Shown here: positions 7,044-12,368 of the stretch, piece by piece
Numbering within the stretch: position 1 is the stretch's first letter
Layout of the letters: every line of letters begins with the position of its first letter
Assembly (NCBI GenBank): GCA_031459655.1
Contig: JAVKID010000076.1
Coordinates: forward strand, 1-14,418
Length of the DNA stretch: 14,418 nucleotides
DNA from: Fervidifonticultor_A octavus_A
Lineage (GTDB): Bacteria > Sysuimicrobiota > Sysuimicrobiia > Sysuimicrobiales > Humicultoraceae
Direction: 5' to 3'
Notes under the pieces: generated by a model
What the model was told of the DNA's origin: nothing
What the model saw: the letters and a program-made list of their open reading frames with translations, nothing else
The model's database searches: none
Translations under genes and position numbers: made by a program

Positions 7044-8240
7044 CTACCGGAGCGCCAGGTGGCGGTCCGCGTCCCCGGGCTGAGCCGGCCGGGCCCCATC
7101 GGCCCCGGTTCGGGCCAGGTCGGCGTGCACCGCAGCCCAGGTATCCCGGGCCCGTTGCAGGGCCTGGCGGATCCACTCCTTGTCACCTTCGTTGAGGGGC
7201 AGGCCGGCGCCGACTTTCGCCCAGATCGTCGTGTGGTAGAAGCGCAGGGCGGTCGCCGCCACCCAGACCTCGCTGCGGACGCTGCCGTCCCCGTTGGGGA
7301 TGAAGATGTCGCAGATGTTGTCCGTGCCAATCCGGACCGTGACGCCGGCGGCCATCATCTCCAGCAGGCGGGCGATGGAGTTGTGAATCGGCGCCAGGAT
7401 CGGCCGCTGCTGGAACATCGAGAGCGCGGCTGTCGGGCAGCAGATCACCCCGACGTTGTACCGGACCAGGTTGTCGACCAGGCGCTGGAAGCGCTCCTCG
7501 TCGTAGCACGACGGCGAAATGGCGTGGACCGCCCACACTGTGGGGCCGTCTGCGCCCGGCACCTCCGGCGCCCCCAGCCACCGGACCGCCTGCACGAGCT
7601 GTTCGGTTTCCTCTTCGCGGGGATCGTTGTCCTGGTCCACCTGCAGGTGCACCGGCTTGCGCAGCGCCTTGCCGAGTTCGAGGAGGAGGCGGACATGCCC
7701 GTCGAATCCCACCCGGCCCTCGGCGCGGTCTTTTGAGGGCAGCCCGCCGAGCACGTCGGCGATCTCGGCCGCCCGCCGGTAGGTGTCCCACCGGTCGGGG
7801 TTCGCGCGGGGGTTCTTGAAGCCGAAGATCGGCGAGACCGCGATCTTGAAAGCGAGCCTGCCGTGGAACTCGTCCCGAAGCCGGGCGGCCTGCTCGATGG
7901 CGACGAGGCCGATGTCCGGCGTCGCGTCGATGAACGAGACCACCTCGCGGGTTCCCATGGCCGCCATGCGCTCCAGTTCGGCGCGCATGCGCCAGTAGAG
8001 GTTGTCGGGGCGATAGGCCAGGCCCTTGTGCAGTTCACCGACCAGGATCTGCTTCACCGGCAGGGAGAGACCGGCCGCGCCGATCGGGTCGATGTTGGCG
8101 TGGTGGAGGTATTCGGGCGCAAAGGTGTTGGCGCGGTCGAGGTGCGTGTGGGCGTTCAGCCACCCTCCGAAGTCCCGGACCGCCTGTTCGAGGGCCCGGT
8201 CCCACAGGCTGTCCCCTGCACCGTCGTCGACCGGATCCAT
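7044..8240 (-). CDS. Cytosine-deaminase-like metal-dependent amidohydrolase under a PyrR-type leader
   Basis: The 398-residue TIM-barrel amidohydrolase resembles the cytosine deaminase (CodA) branch. Visible motifs are HTHLDRA (H31, H33), KPVHLQVDQDNDP (H198), WAVHAISPS (H239) and IGTDN (D307), matching the HxH...H...H...D metal site. The CodA segment HCDE aligns best with QVDQ here (Q200, Q203), so the usual third histidine and catalytic glutamate may be replaced. HxH sits only 31 residues from the start, so the N-terminal beta-sandwich of CodA is reduced or absent. The frame is open to 8471, but that extension would run through a terminator and a PyrR element. The ATG at 8240 fits, 5 nt after the leader stop and behind GGTGAG. 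A pyrimidine-related deaminase or hydrolase role is inferred from regulation; another cyclic amide or urea substrate is possible. Confidence 0.85.
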   Translation of the reverse strand: MDPVDDGAGDSLWDRALEQAVRDFGGWLNAHTHLDRANTFAPEYLHHANIDPIGAAGLSLPVKQILVGELHKGLAYRPDNLYWRMRAELERMAAMGTREVVSFIDATPDIGLVAIEQAARLRDEFHGRLAFKIAVSPIFGFKNPRANPDRWDTYRRAAEIADVLGGLPSKDRAEGRVGFDGHVRLLLELGKALRKPVHLQVDQDNDPREEETEQLVQAVRWLGAPEVPGADGPTVWAVHAISPSCYDEERFQRLVDNLVRYNVGVICCPTAALSMFQQRPILAPIHNSIARLLEMMAAGVTVRIGTDNICDIFIPNGDGSVRSEVWVAATALRFYHTTIWAKVGAGLPLNEGDKEWIRQALQRARDTWAAVHADLARTGADGARPAQPGDADRHLALR

Positions 8241-8245
8241 GGGGC

Positions 8246-8365
8246 TCACCGCGCTCCGCCGCGGTCCGGGCATCGGCTCGGCTCCACCGGGGGACGGGGA
8301 GACGACGCGGGGACAAACAAAAACGCCCGCCGCACGGGCGGGGCAGGCCTGCACACGTAGGTCAT
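8246..8365 (-). CDS. Leader peptide of the PyrR-type attenuator (39 aa)
   Basis: The ATG at 8365 follows a perfect AAGGAGGG Shine-Dalgarno (8377-8370) with a 4-nt spacer from its last G. The ORF runs 39 codons (MTYVCRPAPPVRRAFLFVPA...) to a TGA at 8248-8246, 5 nt before the amidohydrolase ATG. The Rho-independent terminator lies inside codons 9-17, so a translating ribosome would keep it from folding. The peptide sequence itself is probably unimportant; its translation is the regulatory act. A similar leader ORF with an embedded terminator was proposed for the Thermus pyr operon. The close stop-start spacing also suggests translational coupling to the amidohydrolase. Confidence 0.6.
   Translation of the reverse strand: MTYVCRPAPPVRRAFLFVPASSPRPPVEPSRCPDRGGAR
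8315..8340 (-). terminator. Rho-independent attenuator terminator
   Basis: On the minus strand a GC-only 6-bp stem, CGCCCG (8340-8335) with CGGGCG (8329-8324), closes a 5-nt loop and is followed directly by TTTTTGTTT (8323-8315). It lies about 75 nt inside the transcript, before the amidohydrolase start and inside the leader ORF, so it is an attenuator and not an end-of-gene terminator. Confidence 0.8.
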
Positions 8366-8369
8366 AATG

Positions 8370-8408
8370 CCCTCCTTGTCCGTCTCGCCGGACGGCCCTT
8401 AAAGGAGT
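8370..8408 (-). ncRNA. PyrR-binding-type RNA element sequestering a ribosome site
   Basis: The minus-strand RNA reads CUCCUU (lower stem), a bulge beginning UAAGGG, GUCCG (upper stem), loop GCGAGA, CGGAC (upper stem), then AAGGAG (lower stem). Upper stem: 8392-8388 with 8383-8379. Lower stem: 8407-8402 with 8377-8372. UCCGGCGAG matches the core UCCNGNGAG of the PyrR recognition consensus, and the CUCCUUUAA...AAGGAGG frame resembles PyrR sites of high-GC Gram-positives and Thermus. When folded, and stabilised by PyrR with UMP, the lower stem hides the Shine-Dalgarno of the leader peptide, so the terminator forms. No pyrR gene is in the window. Confidence 0.75.
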
Positions 8409-8421
8409 CCACTCCCGCCCG

Positions 8422-8450
8422 ACGATAGCACGTTGTGGCGACGGCGTCAA
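8422..8450 (-). promoter_or_regulatory. Sigma70-like promoter of the leader-amidohydrolase unit
   Basis: On the minus strand, TTGACG (8450-8445) and TATCGT (8427-8422) are separated by exactly 17 nt. They match consensus at 5/6 and 4/6. Predicted transcription start is about 8415, just before the PyrR-type hairpin, so the hairpin would form at the very 5' end of the RNA. Confidence 0.65.
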
Positions 8451-8521
8451 CAGAGCGAATCGCGCCGCCACTCCGCAGGTAACGCAGGTATACGCGACTG
8501 CTCCGTAGTAACGTGCATCCT

Positions 8522-8830
8522 GTGAAGTGGTTGAGGCGTTGGCTGGCCCCGCCCGAGCGACAAGACGCGGGACGTCCGACCGCCTTCCTGCTGGACGTCC
8601 GCTGCGGCATGTGCGGCGAGGTCATCACGGTGCGCGTCGACCCCCGCTATGAACTGCGGCAGGACCTGGAGGACGGCCAGGACGTGCGGATCCTCGACAA
8701 GGACGTCATGGGCAGTCGGTGCTTCGCGCTGCTCCACGTCCACGCCGTGATGACGCCGGACCTGACCCTGCGCGCGCACGAGGTGAGCGGCGGCGAACTG
8801 GTCGGCCTCCGGCGGGCCGATGCCGGTTGA
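8522..8830 (+). CDS. Small conserved-looking hypothetical protein with CxxC
   Basis: The 102-residue protein has a basic, Trp-rich start (MKWLRRWLAPP), a CGMCG pair (C28, C31) and a later lone cysteine (C67) with a nearby HVH (H72, H74), so metal binding is possible. The body (VRCGMCGEVITVRVDPRYELRQ...LDKDVMGSRCF) reads as a compact beta-rich domain. I do not know a named family. Two GTG codons, 8513 and 8522, could start it. I chose 8522 because the basic MKWLRR start looks natural, but neither has a clear ribosome site. The gene is divergent from the attenuator leader, whose promoter starts about 70 nt away. GC at third positions supports coding. Confidence 0.6.
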   Translation: MKWLRRWLAPPERQDAGRPTAFLLDVRCGMCGEVITVRVDPRYELRQDLEDGQDVRILDKDVMGSRCFALLHVHAVMTPDLTLRAHEVSGGELVGLRRADAG

Positions 8831-8861
8831 TGCGCGGTTCTGCCAGCCCCGGTGCGCGCGG

Positions 8862-9497
8862 CTACGGGGAATACGGGATCTGACGAGGGGTCGGTCGCCA
8901 AGGCGGCACCGCCGGAGGGCTGGGCGGTGCGGCGGGCAGGAGGCGACGGTTGCGGAGGGCCACCTCACTCTGGAGCGTGATGGGCGTGCCCCTGGGAGGG
9001 ACCGCCGTGAGGGTGATGCGGAGGCGGACCACTGCCGCGGGGTCGGCGGCCGGACTGCCAGCGGTATCGAGGTAGGCGACCTCCAGGCGCTCGATCAGCG
9101 AGGCCAGGTTGTTCACGCCGCGTCCCACGCGGCGCTCGGCCTCGCGCTGTCGCGGGTTGTGCTGGAACGTGACCTCATAGCCCTGGTCCTGCCGGTACGG
9201 GTTGCCGGACGGGATCCGGACACTGACGCGGTCCGCGCACAGGCCGCTGGGGCACAGTGCGCTCGGGACCACAGCCTCGCCCCAACGCAGTTCCTCGACC
9301 ATGCGGTCCATGGCCCGGCGCGCATGCTGCTGGGCGTCGAGGCGGCCCTCGGTCAGCACGGCGGCCTGCGTGGCGACCCGCACCAGGCCCAGGACGCCGA
9401 CCACCGCGGTGGCGCCCAGGCTGAGCGCGATCAACAACTCGATGAGCGTGAACCCCAGACGCCGCTCGCGTGCCGCTTGCGACCGGACCCGGCCCAC
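8862..9497 (-). CDS. Type II secretion/type IV pilus pseudopilin, PulJ/GspJ-like
   Basis: The 211-residue protein has a basic leader (RSQAARERR) followed by the prepilin peptidase motif G15-F16-TLIE with E20 (Glu5 of the mature chain) and a hydrophobic helix to about residue 40. It would be processed by PilD/GspO and inserted into the inner membrane. The rest fits minor pseudopilins of the PulJ/GspJ type: 'AQQHARRAMDRMVEELRWGEAV' is the usual post-helix segment, and a beta-rich part follows with one close cysteine pair (CPSGLC). The end is Pro-rich (about 187-211). The start has GGGAGGT 5 nt upstream. No other pilin, assembly ATPase or peptidase gene lies nearby, so it is an orphan in this window. 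Confidence 0.8.
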   Translation of the reverse strand: MGRVRSQAARERRLGFTLIELLIALSLGATAVVGVLGLVRVATQAAVLTEGRLDAQQHARRAMDRMVEELRWGEAVVPSALCPSGLCADRVSVRIPSGNPYRQDQGYEVTFQHNPRQREAERRVGRGVNNLASLIERLEVAYLDTAGSPAADPAAVVRLRITLTAVPPRGTPITLQSEVALRNRRLLPAAPPSPPAVPPWRPTPRQIPYSP

Positions 9498-9586
9498 GAT
9501 GGACCTCCCGTCGCCGTCTCCCTCTCACTGAAACCATCGGCAGCGGCCTCCGCCGTCTGCGGGGGTTGCTGGCTGCGGGGTGATGC

Positions 9587-10468
9587 GTGACCGGAGAACT
9601 GGCCGCCCTGGCCGCGGCGCTGTCATTTGGGATCAGCATTGTGCTCGCGCGGCGCTTCATGGTCGCCGTGCCCCCGGAGGCCGGCGTCCTGGTCAGCATC
9701 GCCGTCAACGTCGTGGTCTTCACCGCCCTCCTGACCGGCGCGGGCCTGACCGGCAGGCTGCCGCCGATCCACCCGTGGTCTGTGGTCCTCTTCGTCGTCG
9801 GCGGCCTCGCCGGCACGCTGGTGGGGCGGAACCTCAGCTACGCCAGCATCGGCAGGTTGGGGGCGTCCCTCGCGACGACCGTCAGGCTGAGCAACAGCAT
9901 CTTCACGCTGCTGACCGGCTTTCTGCTCCTGCAGGAACTCCCCCGTCCCCAGCAACTGGCGGGGTTGGTGGCCGTCACGCTGGGGCTCTGGATCAGCCTG
10001 CGGCCGAGCGGCACGGAGGGCGCGTCCCGACGCTCCGCCGACCCGCGCGGCGTGGCCATGGCGCTGGGCGGCGCGGCCGCGTTCGCCCTGGGTGACACCG
10101 CGCGGCGCGCCGGGCTGCAACTCACCCCGGCGCCCGTGCTCGGGGCGGCGGTGGGCGCGTGCACCGCGCTGGCAGCGCACCTGGTGTGGTCGGTGTTCCA
10201 CCGGGCGGCGCGCTGGCCCCAACCGGCGCTGCTGTGGCGGTTCGATCTGCTCGGCAGCGCCGTCATGAACACCGCGGCGATCCTGCTGCTCTACGTCGGA
10301 CTGCGGTACGCTCCGGTGGCCATCGTGTCGGTGCTCTACAACCTCCAGGTCCTCGTCGTCCTGCTCGCGAGTCCGCTGCTGTTGCATGGACGGGAGCGGA
10401 TCACGGCCTGGTTGGTCCTGGGGGCGCTGGTGGCGCTGGGGGGGACCGCGCTCATCCTGATGGGGTGA
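9587..10468 (+). CDS. EamA/DMT-superfamily permease
   Basis: The 293-residue protein is almost entirely hydrophobic, with about ten predicted membrane helices in two halves, as in the drug/metabolite transporter superfamily. The first half ends with 'LLQELPRPQQLAGLVAVTLGLWISLRP', the typical EamA repeat end, and the second with 'GRERITAWLVLGALVALGGTALILMG', the same pattern repeated. Such proteins export amino acids, nucleobase compounds or other small metabolites; the substrate cannot be read. The GTG start at 9587 follows GGGGTGA closely (short spacing), and the protein starts as expected at helix 1. It is divergent from the pseudopilin gene and 74 nt upstream of the threonine aldolase, which appears to have its own promoter. 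Confidence 0.88.
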   Translation: MTGELAALAAALSFGISIVLARRFMVAVPPEAGVLVSIAVNVVVFTALLTGAGLTGRLPPIHPWSVVLFVVGGLAGTLVGRNLSYASIGRLGASLATTVRLSNSIFTLLTGFLLLQELPRPQQLAGLVAVTLGLWISLRPSGTEGASRRSADPRGVAMALGGAAAFALGDTARRAGLQLTPAPVLGAAVGACTALAAHLVWSVFHRAARWPQPALLWRFDLLGSAVMNTAAILLLYVGLRYAPVAIVSVLYNLQVLVVLLASPLLLHGRERITAWLVLGALVALGGTALILMG

Positions 10469-10493
10469 GGGCCGGCATACCTTCGCCCGCAGG

Positions 10494-10522
10494 TGGACCT
10501 GTCCATGGGGAGCGGGTACACT
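10494..10522 (+). promoter_or_regulatory. Possible promoter of the threonine aldolase gene
   Basis: TGGACC (10494-10499) and TACACT (10517-10522), 17 nt apart, each match sigma70 consensus at 4/6. The -10 sits in the loop of a 9-bp inverted repeat, a place where a bound repressor would block transcription. Moderate to weak matches in GC-rich DNA. Confidence 0.35.
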
Positions 10523-10531
10523 CTCCCCATG
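10504..10531 (+). repeat. 9-bp inverted repeat upstream of the threonine aldolase gene
   Basis: CATGGGGAG (10504-10512) and CTCCCCATG (10523-10531) are perfect reverse complements with a 10-nt spacer. The dyad lies 12 nt before the aldolase ATG, overlaps a possible -10 box, and its right arm touches the GAGGT ribosome site (10531-10535). It may be a DNA operator or an RNA hairpin that limits ribosome access. Confidence 0.5.
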
Positions 10532-10542
10532 AGGTCTGGCCC

Positions 10543-11586
10543 ATGACCGACCCCGCCCCGATCGACCTGCGCTCCGATACCGTCACCCGGCCCTCGCCGG
10601 AGATGCGGGCCGCCATGGCCGCCGCTGCGGTCGGCGACGACCAGTTTGGCGAAGATCCCACGGTCAACCATCTCCAGGACCGGGTGGCCGCGCTGCTGGG
10701 CAAGGAGGCCGCGCTCTGGCTGCCGACGGGGACGATGGCCAACCAGGTGGCGCTGCGGGTGCTGACCCGGCCGGGCGACGACGTCATCGTGAGCCGCGAG
10801 AGCCATGCGATCTGGCACGAGACCGGCGGGTCGGCGGCCAATGCCGGCGTCCAGTTCACCGAGATCGGGACCCGGGGCCTGTTCACCGCCGAGGAGTTCC
10901 TGGCCGCCCGCAAGCCGCGCGGCCACCTCACCTATCCGCCGACGACGCTGGTCGAGGTCGAGAACACCCACAATCGTGCCGGCGGGGTGATCTTCCCGCA
11001 GGATGAGGCGGTCCGGATCTGCGCCGCTGCGCGCGAGTGGGGTGTGGCCACCTATCTGGATGGCGCGCGGCTGTGGAATGCCGCGGTCGCCAGCGGCCGG
11101 CCGCTCGCCGACCTCGCCGCGCCCTTCGACCTCGTGGCGGTGGCCTTCTCGAAGGGGCTCGGCGCGCCGGGCGGTTCGCTGCTGGCCGGCCCGCGGGAGG
11201 TCATCGAGCGGGCCGTCCGGCACCGGCGGATGCTGGGCGGCGCGATGCGCCAGGTGGGGATCTTCGCCGCCGCCGCCCTCTACGCGCTCGACCACAACCT
11301 TGGGCGTCTGGCCGACGACCACGCCAACGCCCGGCGCATCGCCGAACGGCTCGCCCAGAGCCGCCGGATCGTCCTCCACCTGGCCACGGTCCAGACGAAC
11401 ATCATCGTCTTCGGCCTCGCCGCCGGCGCTCCGGATGCGCCCACGGTCGTCGCCCGGGCGCGGGAGCGCGGCGTCCTGGTCTTTGCCTTCGGCCCGCGGA
11501 CGATCCGGGCCGTCACCCACCTGGACGTCTCGCGCGAGCAGTGTGACCGGGCGGCCGGCATTCTGGTCGAGATCGCCGAGGCCTGA
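10543..11586 (+). CDS. ltaE: Low-specificity L-threonine aldolase
   Basis: This 347-residue PLP enzyme of fold type I splits L-threonine/L-allo-threonine into glycine and acetaldehyde in the cytoplasm. The start IDLRSDTVTRPSPEMR is the family signature. Other marks are DDQFGEDPTVNHLQ, LWLPTGTMANQ, ESHAIWHETGG (H88, stacking on PLP), ENTHNRAGG, YLDGARLWNA (D173, the PLP-nitrogen aspartate) and the Schiff-base lysine in FSKGLGAPGGSLLAG (K204). Length and motif order match the E. coli LtaE family, so the call is firm, though stereospecificity cannot be told. The ATG at 10543 has GAGGT 7 nt upstream; the open frame further upstream belongs to a shadow of the transporter gene. The DUF3307 gene follows after 88 nt. 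Confidence 0.95.
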   Translation: MTDPAPIDLRSDTVTRPSPEMRAAMAAAAVGDDQFGEDPTVNHLQDRVAALLGKEAALWLPTGTMANQVALRVLTRPGDDVIVSRESHAIWHETGGSAANAGVQFTEIGTRGLFTAEEFLAARKPRGHLTYPPTTLVEVENTHNRAGGVIFPQDEAVRICAAAREWGVATYLDGARLWNAAVASGRPLADLAAPFDLVAVAFSKGLGAPGGSLLAGPREVIERAVRHRRMLGGAMRQVGIFAAAALYALDHNLGRLADDHANARRIAERLAQSRRIVLHLATVQTNIIVFGLAAGAPDAPTVVARARERGVLVFAFGPRTIRAVTHLDVSREQCDRAAGILVEIAEA

Positions 11587-11643
11587 GGCCCCGGCAGGGC
11601 ATCTCTCCCCGGCGCCGAAGCATGGTCTGTCACGAAGGCCGTT

Positions 11644-11658
11644 CGCCTGGCCCAGGCG
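11644..11658 (+). repeat. 15-nt palindrome before the DUF3307 gene
   Basis: CGCCTGG (11644-11650) and CCAGGCG (11652-11658) are perfect reverse complements around one central C. In RNA it can fold as a 6-bp stem with a 3-nt loop. It lies just upstream of the GAGGTG ribosome site (11662-11667). It could be an operator, an RNA processing hairpin or chance; no T-tract follows, so it is not a typical terminator. Confidence 0.35.
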
Positions 11659-11674
11659 GCTGAGGTGTCCCACA

Positions 11675-12358
11675 GTGTCTCCCTGGCTCTATCTGGTGCT
11701 CGCCCACCTGGTGGCCGATTTCATCTTCCAACCCTATGAACTGGTCAGGCTCAAGCGTCGGCCCATCGGGCTCGCCATCCACGCGGGAATTCACGGCGTC
11801 TTCACGGCGCTGGTGGCGGCGCCGATCTTCCCCCGGTGGTGGCTGATCGTCCCCATCCTGGGCGTCACGCATTATCTTGTCGACCACATGAAGGTGACCG
11901 CCGGGAAGCATGACGGACCGGCGTCGGTCGTCCTGTTCCTGGGGGACCAGGCGATCCACCTGGCCGTGCTGGCTGCAGCGGTGCGGGTGGCCGGCCTGCC
12001 GCTGGGCGGGGAGATCCCCATCGGCTCCCCGGCGCTGACCGCCGTGCTCTACTATGCGATTCCCTATGTGGCCGTGACCTTCGCGGGAGCCATCCTGCTC
12101 TACCAGGTGGCGCTCGCCTACCGGACCCGCTCCAGCCCGGAGGAGTTCCTGACCCCGCGCCTGCGGGTGGCGGGCTATGCCGAGCGGGGCCTCCTGCTGA
12201 CGGTCGTGCTGTTCCTGGCCCCGGCCTTCTGGGTGCTCGGGGCGGCCTGGTACCTGCTGCGGTTCGGCCTGGACCGGCACCGGCCGGGCGCGCGGGTGGA
12301 GGTCGGGACGAGCCTGGCGCTCACGCTGGTCCTGGGGCTGCTCTTCCGGCAGGGGTGA
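11675..12358 (+). CDS. DUF3307 family membrane protein
   Basis: The 227-residue integral membrane protein starts VSPWLYLVLAHLVADFIFQPYEL, the DUF3307 hallmark (histidine and aspartate in the first helix), continues with RRPIGLAIHAGIHG and 'GVTHYLVDHMKV', and repeats a polar helix face in 'LGDQAIHLAVLAA'. The regularly spaced His/Asp residues across several helices suggest an intramembrane metal site or catalytic centre; the function is unknown. Some DUF3307 genes elsewhere lie beside cyclase or SatD-like regulatory genes, which fits the next gene. The GTG start at 11675 follows GAGGTG by 7 nt. The stop is 10 nt before the cyclase start, so the two genes are likely one operon. Confidence 0.82.
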   Translation: MSPWLYLVLAHLVADFIFQPYELVRLKRRPIGLAIHAGIHGVFTALVAAPIFPRWWLIVPILGVTHYLVDHMKVTAGKHDGPASVVLFLGDQAIHLAVLAAAVRVAGLPLGGEIPIGSPALTAVLYYAIPYVAVTFAGAILLYQVALAYRTRSSPEEFLTPRLRVAGYAERGLLLTVVLFLAPAFWVLGAAWYLLRFGLDRHRPGARVEVGTSLALTLVLGLLFRQG

Positions 12359-12368
12359 GGTCGTGGGC

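Noticed and set aside
6438..7736. 432-codon plus-strand open frame over the XRE gene and the amidohydrolase
   Set aside because: It crosses two well-supported minus-strand genes and their intergenic gap and shows no domain.
8241..8471. N-terminal extension of the amidohydrolase to an ATG at 8471
   Set aside because: The extension would cross the -10 box, the PyrR-type hairpin and a Rho-independent terminator with T-tract. Its translation is compositionally odd and unlike the family. The ATG at 8240 is better.
10336..11673. 445-codon open frame on the minus strand over the threonine aldolase gene
   Set aside because: The plus strand carries an unmistakable aldolase; the minus-strand translation is low-information and Gly/Asp/Arg-rich.
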